From positions 784,399 through 848,398 of the forward strand of contig KN805374.1 of the NCBI GenBank assembly GCA_000818945.1: a stretch of 64,000 bases of DNA, in the 5' to 3' direction. Origin of the DNA: Schizochytrium sp. CCTCC M209059. Lineage: Eukaryota; Sar; Bigyra; Thraustochytrida; Thraustochytriidae. Shown one piece after another: positions 12,201 through 21,053 of the stretch. The position numbers were made by a program, and so were the translations under genes. Below the pieces are notes generated by a model, which worked only from the letters and a program-made list of their open reading frames with translations, was not told the DNA's origin and searched no databases. Within the stretch, counting starts at the first letter, position 1; every line of letters starts with the position of its first letter.

Positions 12201-12737
12201 TCGTTCATGATCATTCAGTGCATCAAAGGCCCACTCCAGCGTCGCATCTTCCTCATCGACCAGCACGAGTGCACCATCGGCGGCAATCCCAGCTGTTCCA
12301 TTCCCGTGCCAAATGATCCTCTCATATCTCCTTTGCATTGTCGCATCGTTTTTAATACCATTGAGAACCATTGGCGTCTCATCGATTGTAGCTCGCGTTT
12401 GGGGACCTTTTATCGCGCGGTTGCCGGCGACGACGGCATCTTTTTGCAGCCCGGCCAGCGCTTCCTTGTTGGGCAGTCCCAGCTTCGGATGCTTGGACGT
12501 CCAAAGGCCTCCAACAACCGAACTCTGCGAACAATACGCTCCGTTGCCTCGGCAGCGATTCGTCGAGGAAGTTTTACCCAGCTTAACTCCGCCAGCAGGC
12601 GATCCTCCGAGTCAAGTCAGCTCAAGGCCAATGGTGGGGCTGCTCTCCTTTTGCAAAAGGAGCTCAATAAGGGTGCCCCGATCGTCGATGACGAGGCTGC
12701 TCCTGCGCCAGCCGGATGTGGCTGTGTCATCTCTTAA
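9222..12737 (+). CDS. Large multi-FHA-domain protein with C-terminal CaaX box
   Basis: The 1171-residue protein has at least two, probably three or four, forkhead-associated (FHA) phosphothreonine-binding folds. The clearest are at about residues 636-705 (EATIGASR...SINDSQMSRCHATIF) and 1010-1085 (CTIGGNPSCSIPVPNDPLIS, then LHCRIVF and LGTFYRA). A divergent one sits near 430-500 (MLTIGGARNCDIVLPG) and another possible one near 190-270. Linkers are acidic and Ser/Arg-rich (for example the Glu/Asp stretch at about 855-890). The C-terminus CGCVIS ends in a CVIS CaaX box predicting farnesylation, with an upstream Cys available for palmitoylation, so membrane attachment is inferred. The start is the first ATG (9222). 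No kinase, RING or nuclease domain is seen. It probably acts as a membrane-tethered phospho-scaffold. Confidence 0.82.
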   Translation: MTAVTEGPEEGLVLPVPVWEDGVAADGALQIPRGVDSETASEAGTEVSESESPSNLHVYGANAFPIPSLAQARAQFNGNVWGDVVLASPPGAGIQPFLLMGPGTSEDQDGSGAPQWQRIEEPDTVAQKVARRGRFAHQRVRAVPLRENGLVICGDLAMPPEWAWNPDVDVDQAGLNAHFDMNVLSSGRKPNVIGVQGCTNLVLSVMPSISGGYALAQENVPRESDVLLCLHKSMWRDRLVLQEGMKIIIGSPVTGSCTIEILSITRAVRKRVTDVTASHSTKATMRKRRSHSKHSRRKPRHVHFGTATEIDSGQTIKLSPTSASSSAASLQRSQIHHRRRRDNSTLGCQTDEDLMATAPIWADIEDEDDLASGSITSLASDGSGKVGPNSKLVYRYTLENDRSRTSTFSPPMEEFAVNAHDSFARNTRPKRDRMLTIGGARNCDIVLPGCPVRIVATISAFDDVFTLMAPNNLSDTFQRGEMLNKSQLIYAHMTAVHLVLDPERTWGVYDGDTIVVRNLRARDSSLHNCCTGLEVLLRIADPTEKRRIKLNKTNLAEVGVRQVPVTPLAVNKALWFQRAVVTTQPKAVVRQRGRQALADLAVEVRAPVRVSEWDGSAQWRYGDVEPFAFQGISSVAEATIGASRAMTLSINDSQMSRCHATIFKRGGKKPAYLMEASRSAGRKAVLRLMAASIPPGLGSASTPPHLLLAGEVFRVGASEFKIIGFTKDDLRSSGRVSGRSAGDRATQRGLRVYKARQPLVNDDREGDGGYDRATDSGYDSDGASYHTTGSQGSRRGVSQRFMGGLAKMSARFASTPQSSVGFEAPSGFDPAAAALPTTHDLPEDQDEQAQAQAEADEALDWLDEDDEEDEATEVEKERQSVRRAEQRIMEERLAQIETSQFQELQSEADEHVMGKLETRGSIPLVRHRPNQEDPSNRINIVSSYQDEDGGAEMHITNNVDKSFGLARVDEYDDVLEAFGLDEETRAITFPDLDSFMIIQCIKGPLQRRIFLIDQHECTIGGNPSCSIPVPNDPLISPLHCRIVFNTIENHWRLIDCSSRLGTFYRAVAGDDGIFLQPGQRFLVGQSQLRMLGRPKASNNRTLRTIRSVASAAIRRGSFTQLNSASRRSSESSQLKANGGAALLLQKELNKGAPIVDDEAAPAPAGCGCVIS

Positions 12738-13116
12738 GAAATGTCTCTGACGTCGTGGACCATGGAGGGTGCCTAATAAGTCTTTCGGTCCAGGACTAGA
12801 ACCTAACCAACCATGTGTATGAACACTATACTTTCTTCTTCTTTTTGTCACATACGACATTATTTTGTTATCTTCATAAAAATCGAAAAACCGAATGGAG
12901 ACTTGCCGGTGGTGGCTAGAAGAGAGATTTTTGTCCGTGAACACTTACTTCTTAGCAGGCAAAGCCAGAGCAACGTGTTGAGAAATTGGAACTTCACGGC
13001 CTCTACAATCTATCTTCGGTGTATCGAAAAGGAGCAATCAGACCCATATCCAGCGTCAATTTCTCTGCCCCAATTCCCCCCCGGTAAAAGGGGCATGGCG
13101 GGTGCTCTCCGAGGAA
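12738..13116. other. Convergent 3' spacer
   Basis: A 379-base AT-richer spacer between the 3' ends of the multi-FHA gene (+) and RIC1 (-). It probably holds both 3' UTRs. No gene or repeat stands out. Confidence 0.5.
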
Positions 13117-16100
13117 TTAGCGAGGCTTTGAAAGAAAGGCATCGAGCTCTGCAATAAGTGCATGATCCTTGTGCACTTTAGCTGCGTGAGTGAGTGCAGC
13201 AATTCGCCGACTAGCCTTTTCTGGGGAAAAGTAATCGGCCACAACCATGCTGCCCGCGGCCGTGCGCAAGTCACCGGCGTAGATTGAGTCATTGAATATT
13301 TGTTCAGGGTTGCCGGCTGACGAAAAGAACATATCCCAGCGGCTCGTCTCCATCTTGCGAGCACACGTCACGACGAGGGCATCATAGGCGCGAGACCCGA
13401 GCACAGCCGCAATTTTCCCCTTGCGCAGCAGTGAGATTGCATCAGGGAGCAAAAAGTGATGCTCCTCTGGGGTCTCATCTCGATGCTTGAAATCGCTTTC
13501 TACAACGTTGAACAGAAAAAGGTCGAGCGTGCTCCAAAATAAGGGCAGGTGCGTGCTTGCCTGAACTAGAACTTGCGATGCCAGGTCCTGACGCCTTGCC
13601 TGTACTAACCATTGCAAGATGCCATGCGTCGTGGGACTCACGCGGACAGACATTTCGAAACAAGGAAGCCTGTCCTGCGTGATGGTGCGAGACCGCTGCG
13701 AGATGCCGACCACAAGACCGTGCGTCTCGAGTATCCCGAGCGGAAGCACGTCCCAATAGGCGTTTGCACAGCGTATATCAATCAGCTCCGCGTCAGCATC
13801 CAGCGCAGGTAACCACAGGCGCAACCCTTTGGCATCGAGAATCCAAATCGTGTACAGCAGCGACGCAGGTAGCTTGGGCGCTGCCTCAAAGGAGAGATAC
13901 CCTGACGCTGTACGACGCAATCCAGAAGAAGCGCTCGAGAATGACACTTGACCATTGTCGCGCCGGACACTTTGTTCGAGCACACTGTCCAAAACGATGT
14001 CATCGCTCTGGTCGATCTTGCCCCACGACTGAGGCATGATACGAAATACCCCGGAGCAAATTTTGCGCCGCGAACCTTCGTCGGTATCCACTACATAGAG
14101 GTCCCCAGTGCTACTCAACACAGCACACTTGGGGAATTTGATGGGTGCTCCTGACCTCCTCGTCGCACCGCAAGGCATTACACAGAGCACCATGGGCGTT
14201 TCCATTTGCTCCCTGGTGTCTTCTGATTTTGCCGTCTTGCTCGCGCTACTTTGATCCGGGACATGAGCTTGCCCATTGCCTGTATTCTTGCTGTTTGCTT
14301 CTGCCTTTCCCCCAGATTGCGGGGAAGGTTTGCTGTCGCTTTGGCGCTGGATAAAGCCTAGGTCAACCGATTGCACGAGGGAGATGCGGGCTTGCGTTAC
14401 CTCAACGTTGGCATGATTGCTCGGATGATGACTTGCAGAGGACGCACGGCGAATGATAAAGTGCCTGCGAGCAGGTTTGCCCGGGTTGGTCCCGGAGGGG
14501 CTTCCTTCTCCATTGTTGCCGCTGCTGCTGCTGCTGTTGTTACTATTAATCATCTTACCCTCCACCGTGCCATTATTCGCTTCTGTAGTGTGAGCCGATA
14601 GAGCCGAGGTGGTGGCGGTGGTGAACGTGGTGGAGGAGGACGAGGTGGAGGAAGAGTGGAACGAAGATCTTCCACCGAGGCGGGCCGCGAAGACATCGTC
14701 TTCACCCTCAGATGCCGATCCAGACTCTTCAAGGACTGTCTCAGGGGTACCCCGATCAGTCTGCTGGTTGGCAAGGACATTGTATACGCAGAGTTGGGTC
14801 TGAAATTGTAAAACGAGTACACCTTCCGCGTACAAAGTGTCCACACCTGTCGGCCGGCTCGGCAGATGAATATGACCAAGCGCAGCGCTTTCTCGGAGAT
14901 CATCTGGGGAATAGGAAATGAGTACCCAAGCCCGCGCGGTTGCATCCCACTGTACGACGCAGAGAAAATCATCTCCCCACCAAAAGTTCAGCACGGAAGG
15001 CACGGCTTTATTTTCTAACACAGCGTCCAGAATGGCCCAGCGCTTGGTAGTGTGCGAGTAGACTGCGACGCCTTGCGCACCGCCAACAGCAAGCAGGTTC
15101 CCGCTCAGGCTACATGCCACGGTTCGAATGGGCCAGTTGTCTCGAGAAAAGCTCACCGGGAGATCGACACGCCACCACGAGAGACTGTTTACGTCCCATT
15201 CCCGGCTCTGCAAACCCAAGACGTAGTTCCAACCTTGCAAACACATGGATGTGCTTCCTCCCGTAGAGTGTTGTGCCGATGTACACGACTTGATAAATTC
15301 TTGAGCAGACACTTTGTAACCCCCTCCGCGGGGAACCTCGGCGGTATGCGAGGCCATGCCGATGAGAGCATATCCGCGAAGAGCCCATGCGCATTTAGGC
15401 TGCGTCACGAGATCATCGCAAAGGGCCGACTGGGAGAAGAGGAAGGAGGTAGCTTTGCAGCCTGTGCTGGACCACACCATGACGCCAACATCCGCATATC
15501 CAACAATAAAAAAATTGCTTCCATCGGGACACCAACGGAGCATTGTGGGTGTTGCAAAGTCGCCGCCGCTCCTGCGCGTCGCTACGCGCGCCTCAAGGTG
15601 CTGCGGAAGCTCGTGGACGGGAAAGGCGATCCGGCGCAAGATGCGGTGTGACTTTCGACCCACTGCATACACGCCAATTGTTCCGAGGCGAAAACCTACG
15701 ATTGCGAGAGGGCGCGAGCGATTCATTGCAACCGAGACGGCATCCTTTTCACACAAATAGTACGTCGTAGAGGACTCTTCTATCCTGGAAAACACTCCAG
15801 CATATCCTGTTGCACTCACAAAGCCGACGCGTTGCTGCCAACCGAGCGAAAGGTGGCTGATCGTAGCCTTGGCCGCCTTCCCAGGCAAAACGTCGACCTC
15901 TCGATCAACCACGACCTCCCCAGTCCAAAGAACGCGAACGATACTTCCTCGAGATGTGCCCATGAGAAGCCACAGGCGATGCTGAATGACCGAGTGTAAG
16001 GCGATGGGGTCACCTTCGACCGTGCTCTTGACCGTGCAGCGGAAACGGATGTCGCGGAGATGACCAGCACGCATATCGGCACGGCTTTCCTCGACCCAGC

Positions 16101-16539
16101 GCGGCGTCGAGAGCCTCATGGCTACATTTTCGAGCTTTTGTACCTCGTAGAATTCTGCGACACCGAGCGAGTTGCAAATGGCAAAAGCGGATCCATCAGA
16201 ATTCCATGCGGCCTGGCTCACACCAACGACATTGGCGCCAAACGAAGGCCGAGCACAGCAGCCTACGGGAACCCAATCCCGCTCTCCATTGCAAGCAAGA
16301 ACAGTCACGAAAGCTGTTCCAACGCAGAGGACGAGGTCTCCGTTAAGGGACGACTCGACGAGCAGGAGACGGTCTTGGTCCTGATCCCGCTCTTCGTTCA
16401 AGTCGCCCTTACCGTTTCCTTCGTGTCCGTACTTTGGATAGCTATCTTCGTACGTGCCTACGCCCGAGTCATTCCTTCTGCTCGTCTGCAGCCGACGTGC
16501 GTCCACGCGCAGCACGTCTGGCGGGCCTAGAGCCAGCAT
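13117..16539 (-). CDS. RIC1: RIC1-like Rab6/Ypt6 guanine-nucleotide exchange subunit
   Basis: The 1140-residue protein matches RIC1, which with RGP1 forms the Golgi exchange factor for Rab6/Ypt6. The N-terminal half shows WD40-like beta-propeller strands (for example SQAAWNSDGSAFAICNS, MLRWCPDGSNFFIVGYADVG, and VACSLSGNLLAVGGAQGVA followed by VYSH). A low-complexity Ser/Thr/Asn-rich insert lies near residues 610-680. The C-terminal third, from about 900, carries the RIC1 domain, including RQDLASQVLVQAS, LFLFNVVESDF and DALVVTCARKMETSRWD. The start ATG lies 24 bases after an in-frame TAA. The N-terminus seems somewhat short of the usual opening blade, so an upstream exon is possible. RGP1 is not in the window. 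Confidence 0.88.
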   Translation of the reverse strand: MLALGPPDVLRVDARRLQTSRRNDSGVGTYEDSYPKYGHEGNGKGDLNEERDQDQDRLLLVESSLNGDLVLCVGTAFVTVLACNGERDWVPVGCCARPSFGANVVGVSQAAWNSDGSAFAICNSLGVAEFYEVQKLENVAMRLSTPRWVEESRADMRAGHLRDIRFRCTVKSTVEGDPIALHSVIQHRLWLLMGTSRGSIVRVLWTGEVVVDREVDVLPGKAAKATISHLSLGWQQRVGFVSATGYAGVFSRIEESSTTYYLCEKDAVSVAMNRSRPLAIVGFRLGTIGVYAVGRKSHRILRRIAFPVHELPQHLEARVATRRSGGDFATPTMLRWCPDGSNFFIVGYADVGVMVWSSTGCKATSFLFSQSALCDDLVTQPKCAWALRGYALIGMASHTAEVPRGGGYKVSAQEFIKSCTSAQHSTGGSTSMCLQGWNYVLGLQSREWDVNSLSWWRVDLPVSFSRDNWPIRTVACSLSGNLLAVGGAQGVAVYSHTTKRWAILDAVLENKAVPSVLNFWWGDDFLCVVQWDATARAWVLISYSPDDLRESAALGHIHLPSRPTGVDTLYAEGVLVLQFQTQLCVYNVLANQQTDRGTPETVLEESGSASEGEDDVFAARLGGRSSFHSSSTSSSSTTFTTATTSALSAHTTEANNGTVEGKMINSNNSSSSSGNNGEGSPSGTNPGKPARRHFIIRRASSASHHPSNHANVEVTQARISLVQSVDLGFIQRQSDSKPSPQSGGKAEANSKNTGNGQAHVPDQSSASKTAKSEDTREQMETPMVLCVMPCGATRRSGAPIKFPKCAVLSSTGDLYVVDTDEGSRRKICSGVFRIMPQSWGKIDQSDDIVLDSVLEQSVRRDNGQVSFSSASSGLRRTASGYLSFEAAPKLPASLLYTIWILDAKGLRLWLPALDADAELIDIRCANAYWDVLPLGILETHGLVVGISQRSRTITQDRLPCFEMSVRVSPTTHGILQWLVQARRQDLASQVLVQASTHLPLFWSTLDLFLFNVVESDFKHRDETPEEHHFLLPDAISLLRKGKIAAVLGSRAYDALVVTCARKMETSRWDMFFSSAGNPEQIFNDSIYAGDLRTAAGSMVVADYFSPEKASRRIAALTHAAKVHKDHALIAELDAFLSKPR

Positions 16540-17099
16540 GGCGTCTTTTGGTTCAACTTATGGCCGCCGTGCGCGATCGTACGAGATCGCTGCCGAAGGT
16601 GGGCCCTGCCAGGGAAGGAGACGTTTGCCTGCCTGCCTCCCTCCCGACCCTGGCGCCCGAGCCAGGCGCACGTCCTCTGAGTCCCCGAGTTTTTCCTTTC
16701 CTCTTCCGCTCACTCGCCTTGAGCTCGAAGATAGATAGAGAGATACGTGGATAGATAGATAGCTTGCGACAAGCGCGTCAGTCAAACAAGCAGAAAGGCG
16801 GTTTGCAGAGAAAGCAATCAACCATGGCAAAAGGATTGATTGATCTGACTTCGATTGATTGACTTCGATTGATTTATTGATTGATTGATTGTCTGTCTCA
16901 TTGTGTGCACTGCAAAGGTCGGGGACAGTGGGCTCGAGCCGTGGGCCCTGGCTGCGAGCAACAGGGCGTTCTTCAGAGGCTGCGATACGCTTCGAGTCCA
17001 GGCTAGCCTGCGAGCAGAAGTAAAAGACAAAGCGACCGGTTGCGGGCGGTGTTGGATCTTCGCCTCGCTCGCAACTGCCTCTGGTCCTGCGTGAGGGCA
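16540..17099. promoter_or_regulatory. Divergent promoter spacer, RIC1 / TMEM260-like
   Basis: The 560 bp spacer between divergent starts contains GATA-type repeats near 16733-16765 (ATAGATAGAG...ATAGATAGATAG) and ATTG/TTGATTGA repeats near 16835-16890. No gene is seen. Dual promoter function is inferred from gene orientation only. Confidence 0.5.
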
Positions 17100-19655
17100 A
17101 TGGGCGCCCGAAGGCGGGGCCGAGGACCTGTGGCCCAAGTCAACGGCGAGAATGCTACGCTCAAAGGCAAGGCGAACGTGCGCGCAGGCCGAGGAGCAGG
17201 AGCAGGAGGTCACAGCAGAGCGACAAGGGCCACGGAAGATTCTCCCATGACAGAGAACTTCAAGGCTCTCGACGATGAAAGTGATCGCAGGAAAGCGTCG
17301 TACTCAACGATGGAACGGTTTGTCTTGTGGACAGTGACTTTTGCTGTGGCCCTTGGCGTCCAATGGCCCTTTATCTACGATGATGTTCCGGGAGGAGACT
17401 CCGGGGAAATCTTAGCTGAGGCATGTGTTTTGGGCGTTGCGCATCCGCCCGGATATCCAGCCTTTGTGCTCTTATGGCACGCCTTCATGACCGCTATGAG
17501 CCAAGCTCTTTCACCGGCCCGCGCTGCCAGCCTCTGCAGCGTACTTTGCGGCGCAGGGGCAAGCGGTTTCGTGGCTTTGACGGTGTATGTATTCCCTTGC
17601 CTTCCTCCTAGCGGTCCGGAAAAGGGGGACAAAATACTCGAAGCCGCCGCAGGTTTCTTAGCCGGGATTGCCTTCACCACGTCGCCCCTCGTCTGGACCT
17701 ACACTGTTGGCGCCGAGGTTTTCCCCCTCAACAATTTGCTCTGTGGTGCAATTCTTTATCTGACCATTTCGATCGCTCGGGACACATCCGAAACAACAAA
17801 TGCTCAGTGCAAACAGTCATGCGAGAGCAGGATTATCCTGGGAGCAACTCTGAGCGGACTCGCGCTATCGAATCAGCACACAAGTGTACTCTTCCTCGTG
17901 GTTTTGGTCCCATACGTAGTCTTTTCGCTGAGCCCAGGCCCCTTATCGTTCGAGCGGCTGACGAAGTTTGGATTCGCTGGTCTGCTTGGGTTACTTCCGT
18001 ATGTTCACGTCTATATGGCCGGGCGCACCCCGCAAGCCGGGTCATGGGGGGCCACAGACTCGCTGGCTGGGTTATGGCGACACTTCTCGCGAGGAGAGTA
18101 CGGTACCCTGACCCTCTCTGGTCATGCTGGCCCTTCGGAGAGTTTTATGGAGAGAACCACGGCTTATTTCGAGGACCTCGTCACCGAAGAGCTTGGCGCT
18201 CTTTTCTTGGTGGGCCCATGTATCGCTGTGGCTGGCCTCGGCTTGTCGCTGTCCTCTACTCCGGGCAAAGTTCTCGCTGCTGCGTACGCCTTCTACTTTG
18301 GTATCTTCCATTCTCTTGCCAACCTTCCTTTGTCACTCCCCATGCCGCGCGAAGTGCATCGACGCTTTTGGATCCAGCCTCACTTGATTGTGTGCATTTG
18401 GTTGGGGCTCGGCGTCGCTTATGCAACTTTGCGACTCTATCATCTCGGCGGCCGTCGTCGCGGTCCGCTTCTCGCGTTGCTTGCAACGGCATCGCTTACG
18501 CTGATAATGCGACAATTGGATCTTGCCGAGCAGACCCCAACTGATATTGTCGGCCTCTACGCAGACGCAGCGCTCGCAAGCCTTCCGGAAGGGGCTCTGG
18601 TTGGTTCCCACACAGACATTAATTGGAATTCGATTCGATTCAAGCAGGTCTGTGCGGGGCGGCGCCCAGATGTGACCCACGTTTCGTTCCAAATGATGCC
18701 TTACAAGTGGTTCAACGTGAAGCAGGCCCCTCTGTATCCAGACGTTGTCTTCCCTGTTCTCCCCTCTCGCATGAGCACGAGCCGTGGGTCGGAAGCCAAC
18801 GCGAAAATGATTGTTGACTTTGCGATCGTTAATGCTGGGCGTCATAGCGGTGGGGTGTACGTCGACTTGCACGCAGTCAATGACGCAACTCTGGGCGCGG
18901 ATAATTTGTTTCCAGGTGGCATCTTTCTTCTTCCACAGGGATTGCTGTGGAAGGCATATCCAGCGGATGCAGTCCCGACTGTGTCGTTAAAACAACCAAA
19001 CCAAGAAAACTCTGCATCCTCTTCGACGCTGTCTGGAGCTGAGTCTGGATCACGACGATTGGATGATGCGTGGGTGTATGCATGGCAAAATCGCACGAGA
19101 TCGCTTATTGAAATGGTTCAAACCACCATTGTGGAAGCAGGGCGAACGCCGTCGTCCAAGATCATCTCGCCCTTACTTCAAAGGCTGTGGCCGTGGGATA
19201 CCTTCGCTTCTTTCGTCGGACCTGATGAACCCTCGGAAAGTCTGATACCGGAAGGATCGTGGGAGTTTGCTGCGCTCAGCATTCTATGGGATGCAGTGTA
19301 CCAGCGAGCGCTCTTTCTCTTGTCCGCAGCTTTGCAGCGAGGCCCTAAAAGTTTGTGCTATGCTCCCGCGCTCGAAGAAAGTGCCGCGTTGTTGGACAAT
19401 GTTGTCAAGGGTGCAGGCTCTGCAGGCACAATTTCCGTGTCCATGGCGGATGTGGTCAAGAATGCAGCGCTCGCATCGATTCGATGGGTGCAGTATGTTG
19501 CCACCAATCGGCAGCAAGACGCAGTTCGGGCAGAAGAGATCGCGTTACGGTGCTTGCGAGCCTTTCGGCAAGTGGGAGATCATTCGGACCCCGTTTACCC
19601 GCGTTTCATTTCGGTGCTCACTGCCCTTGAGGCCGCCCATCATGCAGATTCTTAA
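17100..19655 (+). CDS. DUF2723/TMEM260-like multi-pass membrane protein (putative O-mannosyltransferase)
   Basis: The 851-residue protein has the DUF2723 hallmark at about residues 98-121: GGDSGEILAEACVLG, then VAHPPGYPAF, with the acidic pair expected of a GT-C fold. Around ten hydrophobic helices follow to about residue 480, then a soluble lumenal tail of about 370 residues. In animals TMEM260 is an ER O-mannosyltransferase acting on IPT/TIG domains; the same activity here is inference. The first ATG is 17100; alternatives at 17247 (MTENF) and 17310 (MERFVLWTVTF) would drop a basic Gly/Arg-rich leader and leave the first helix intact, so the true start may be downstream. Confidence 0.85.
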   Translation: MGARRRGRGPVAQVNGENATLKGKANVRAGRGAGAGGHSRATRATEDSPMTENFKALDDESDRRKASYSTMERFVLWTVTFAVALGVQWPFIYDDVPGGDSGEILAEACVLGVAHPPGYPAFVLLWHAFMTAMSQALSPARAASLCSVLCGAGASGFVALTVYVFPCLPPSGPEKGDKILEAAAGFLAGIAFTTSPLVWTYTVGAEVFPLNNLLCGAILYLTISIARDTSETTNAQCKQSCESRIILGATLSGLALSNQHTSVLFLVVLVPYVVFSLSPGPLSFERLTKFGFAGLLGLLPYVHVYMAGRTPQAGSWGATDSLAGLWRHFSRGEYGTLTLSGHAGPSESFMERTTAYFEDLVTEELGALFLVGPCIAVAGLGLSLSSTPGKVLAAAYAFYFGIFHSLANLPLSLPMPREVHRRFWIQPHLIVCIWLGLGVAYATLRLYHLGGRRRGPLLALLATASLTLIMRQLDLAEQTPTDIVGLYADAALASLPEGALVGSHTDINWNSIRFKQVCAGRRPDVTHVSFQMMPYKWFNVKQAPLYPDVVFPVLPSRMSTSRGSEANAKMIVDFAIVNAGRHSGGVYVDLHAVNDATLGADNLFPGGIFLLPQGLLWKAYPADAVPTVSLKQPNQENSASSSTLSGAESGSRRLDDAWVYAWQNRTRSLIEMVQTTIVEAGRTPSSKIISPLLQRLWPWDTFASFVGPDEPSESLIPEGSWEFAALSILWDAVYQRALFLLSAALQRGPKSLCYAPALEESAALLDNVVKGAGSAGTISVSMADVVKNAALASIRWVQYVATNRQQDAVRAEEIALRCLRAFRQVGDHSDPVYPRFISVLTALEAAHHADS

Positions 19656-20045
19656 TTTTTTTTTCCTACCCTGGTTTAGAAAGCGCATGTCACTGCAGCG
19701 AGCGTAGTCTGGGCTTTCATAGGTGGACAAACTTTCTGTCTACCTATGGTAGCAACGCAAACATCTGTCTCGTGTCGACCTGTAGAAAAGGGACAAGGAG
19801 AAAAAGAAAAAAGAAGACCAAAAAAGGGATAGAAAGTCCATAGTCAACTCTCGAATATGATCTAATGTCTTTCCACATATCGTTTGCCTGCTCGTAGGCC
19901 TAGATCTGATGTCAATACATACTTTTTTTTGTAATAAACGCCCTCCCACCGATGCGAATCGTAAAATTGTGGAAAAAGTAAAAAAAAAAAAACCTGAAAA
20001 CAGCCCCATGTGAGCCGCGACAATTTGAATAACCGCATAGGCCGT
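19656..20045. other. Convergent 3' spacer with poly(T)/poly(A) runs
   Basis: The 390-base spacer between TMEM260-like (+) and AAGAB (-) is AT-rich, with a T run right after the first stop, A-rich stretches at 19796-19830 and 19978-19992, and TAGGCCTA at 19895-19902. It is consistent with back-to-back 3' UTRs. No gene is seen. Confidence 0.5.
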
Positions 20046-21053
20046 TCATTCCTCACCCTCATCGCTGCTGCTACCATCCAATCCCATTGCGGCAGCGAGA
20101 CGCATCGCCACAAGAGTTGCCTCTCGAACCTGATCCTCACGAGAACGTGTGCCATGAAGTGACTTGACCCGCTTGACTTCTTCCATGAGACTTGCGAGGT
20201 CATCGAGGTCTGGTTCAGGCTCAAGCGCAGCTGCCGCGATCGCGGCTGCGGCCGCTGCCTCTTCGTCATCGTTTTGGCGTACATTATGCTTGACATCATC
20301 GGTCCCGATCTCATTCATTTCCTTGCCATCACTGCCGCCAGATGCGAGAGGGCCAACGGGAGCTTGTTGCGCTGCCTTGATGCTCTGGTGATCGTCCTGC
20401 AAAGGGCTAACTTTCATGTCTTCGCCAGCACGCTCCATGTTGTTCCACATAGTTACCTCGAGAACTTCAACGAGGCGGTCGAGGCCGCGTTTTGAACCGT
20501 CGCTTGCCGCAGCTGGTTGCTCGATGTGCAAGTTAACAGAAATAAACTCAAGCGTTGGGTCGAGGGACTCGAGAGCAGCTTCAGCTTCGCTAATGGAATG
20601 ATTGGATCCTTCGGGCTCGACGCCGACACAAATGAGCGTGTCAATATCGTCAAGCCTCTCGAGCAGGCTCGCATGCGCCTCGATGAACTCTCGAGGCTGT
20701 CTCATATCGATCGCAAGCACTACCGCCTGTACTTGGTCCCACCATGTCTCTTGATCAAGAGCTGCAATAGCCTCAAGAGAGCCATGCACCTCGACATAAA
20801 CATTTGCAGTATAGTACTTGGTCTCAATGCGCCAGGGGACCCTGCGCGTCTCCGGCACGCCGGCACCGCTCGACGCTTTAGCCATCGAGAGCTTCTTGTG
20901 ATATCTGGTCGTGAGCGCATCCATAAGAGCAGCGTGGTCCGCGCTGAGCCCGCCACCAAGCACGAGCACGCGCGGCAGCTCCCCCATGGCCGCAGCTACT
21001 GCTGGAGACTCCCCCGCCCCGGCCGCGGTCGCTGCTCGCGTCGCGACCTCCAT
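20046..21053 (-). CDS. AAGAB: Alpha/gamma-adaptin-binding protein p34 (AAGAB)-like
   Basis: The 335-residue protein resembles AAGAB/p34, the cytosolic chaperone that stabilises AP-1 and AP-2 adaptor subunits during assembly. The N-terminal half has a degenerate small-GTPase-like fold: RVLVLGGGLSADHAALMDAL in place of a P-loop, AVVLAIDMRQP, and DTLICVGVEPEG. RLVEVLEVTMWNNMERA resembles the family segment ending in a Trp-Asn pair. The C-terminal helix pair DLASLMEEVKRVKSLHG and VREATLVAMRLAAAMGLD resembles the p34 C-terminal domain. The first true ATG is 21053. Ala/Glu-rich linkers separate the parts. Identification rests on overall architecture plus short matches, so it is probable rather than certain. 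Confidence 0.75.
   Translation of the reverse strand: MEVATRAATAAGAGESPAVAAAMGELPRVLVLGGGLSADHAALMDALTTRYHKKLSMAKASSGAGVPETRRVPWRIETKYYTANVYVEVHGSLEAIAALDQETWWDQVQAVVLAIDMRQPREFIEAHASLLERLDDIDTLICVGVEPEGSNHSISEAEAALESLDPTLEFISVNLHIEQPAAASDGSKRGLDRLVEVLEVTMWNNMERAGEDMKVSPLQDDHQSIKAAQQAPVGPLASGGSDGKEMNEIGTDDVKHNVRQNDDEEAAAAAAIAAAALEPEPDLDDLASLMEEVKRVKSLHGTRSREDQVREATLVAMRLAAAMGLDGSSSDEGEE

Noticed and set aside
11322..12371. 349-residue frame antisense to the multi-FHA gene
   Set aside because: It lies opposite a gene with recognisable FHA motifs and shows no domain itself.
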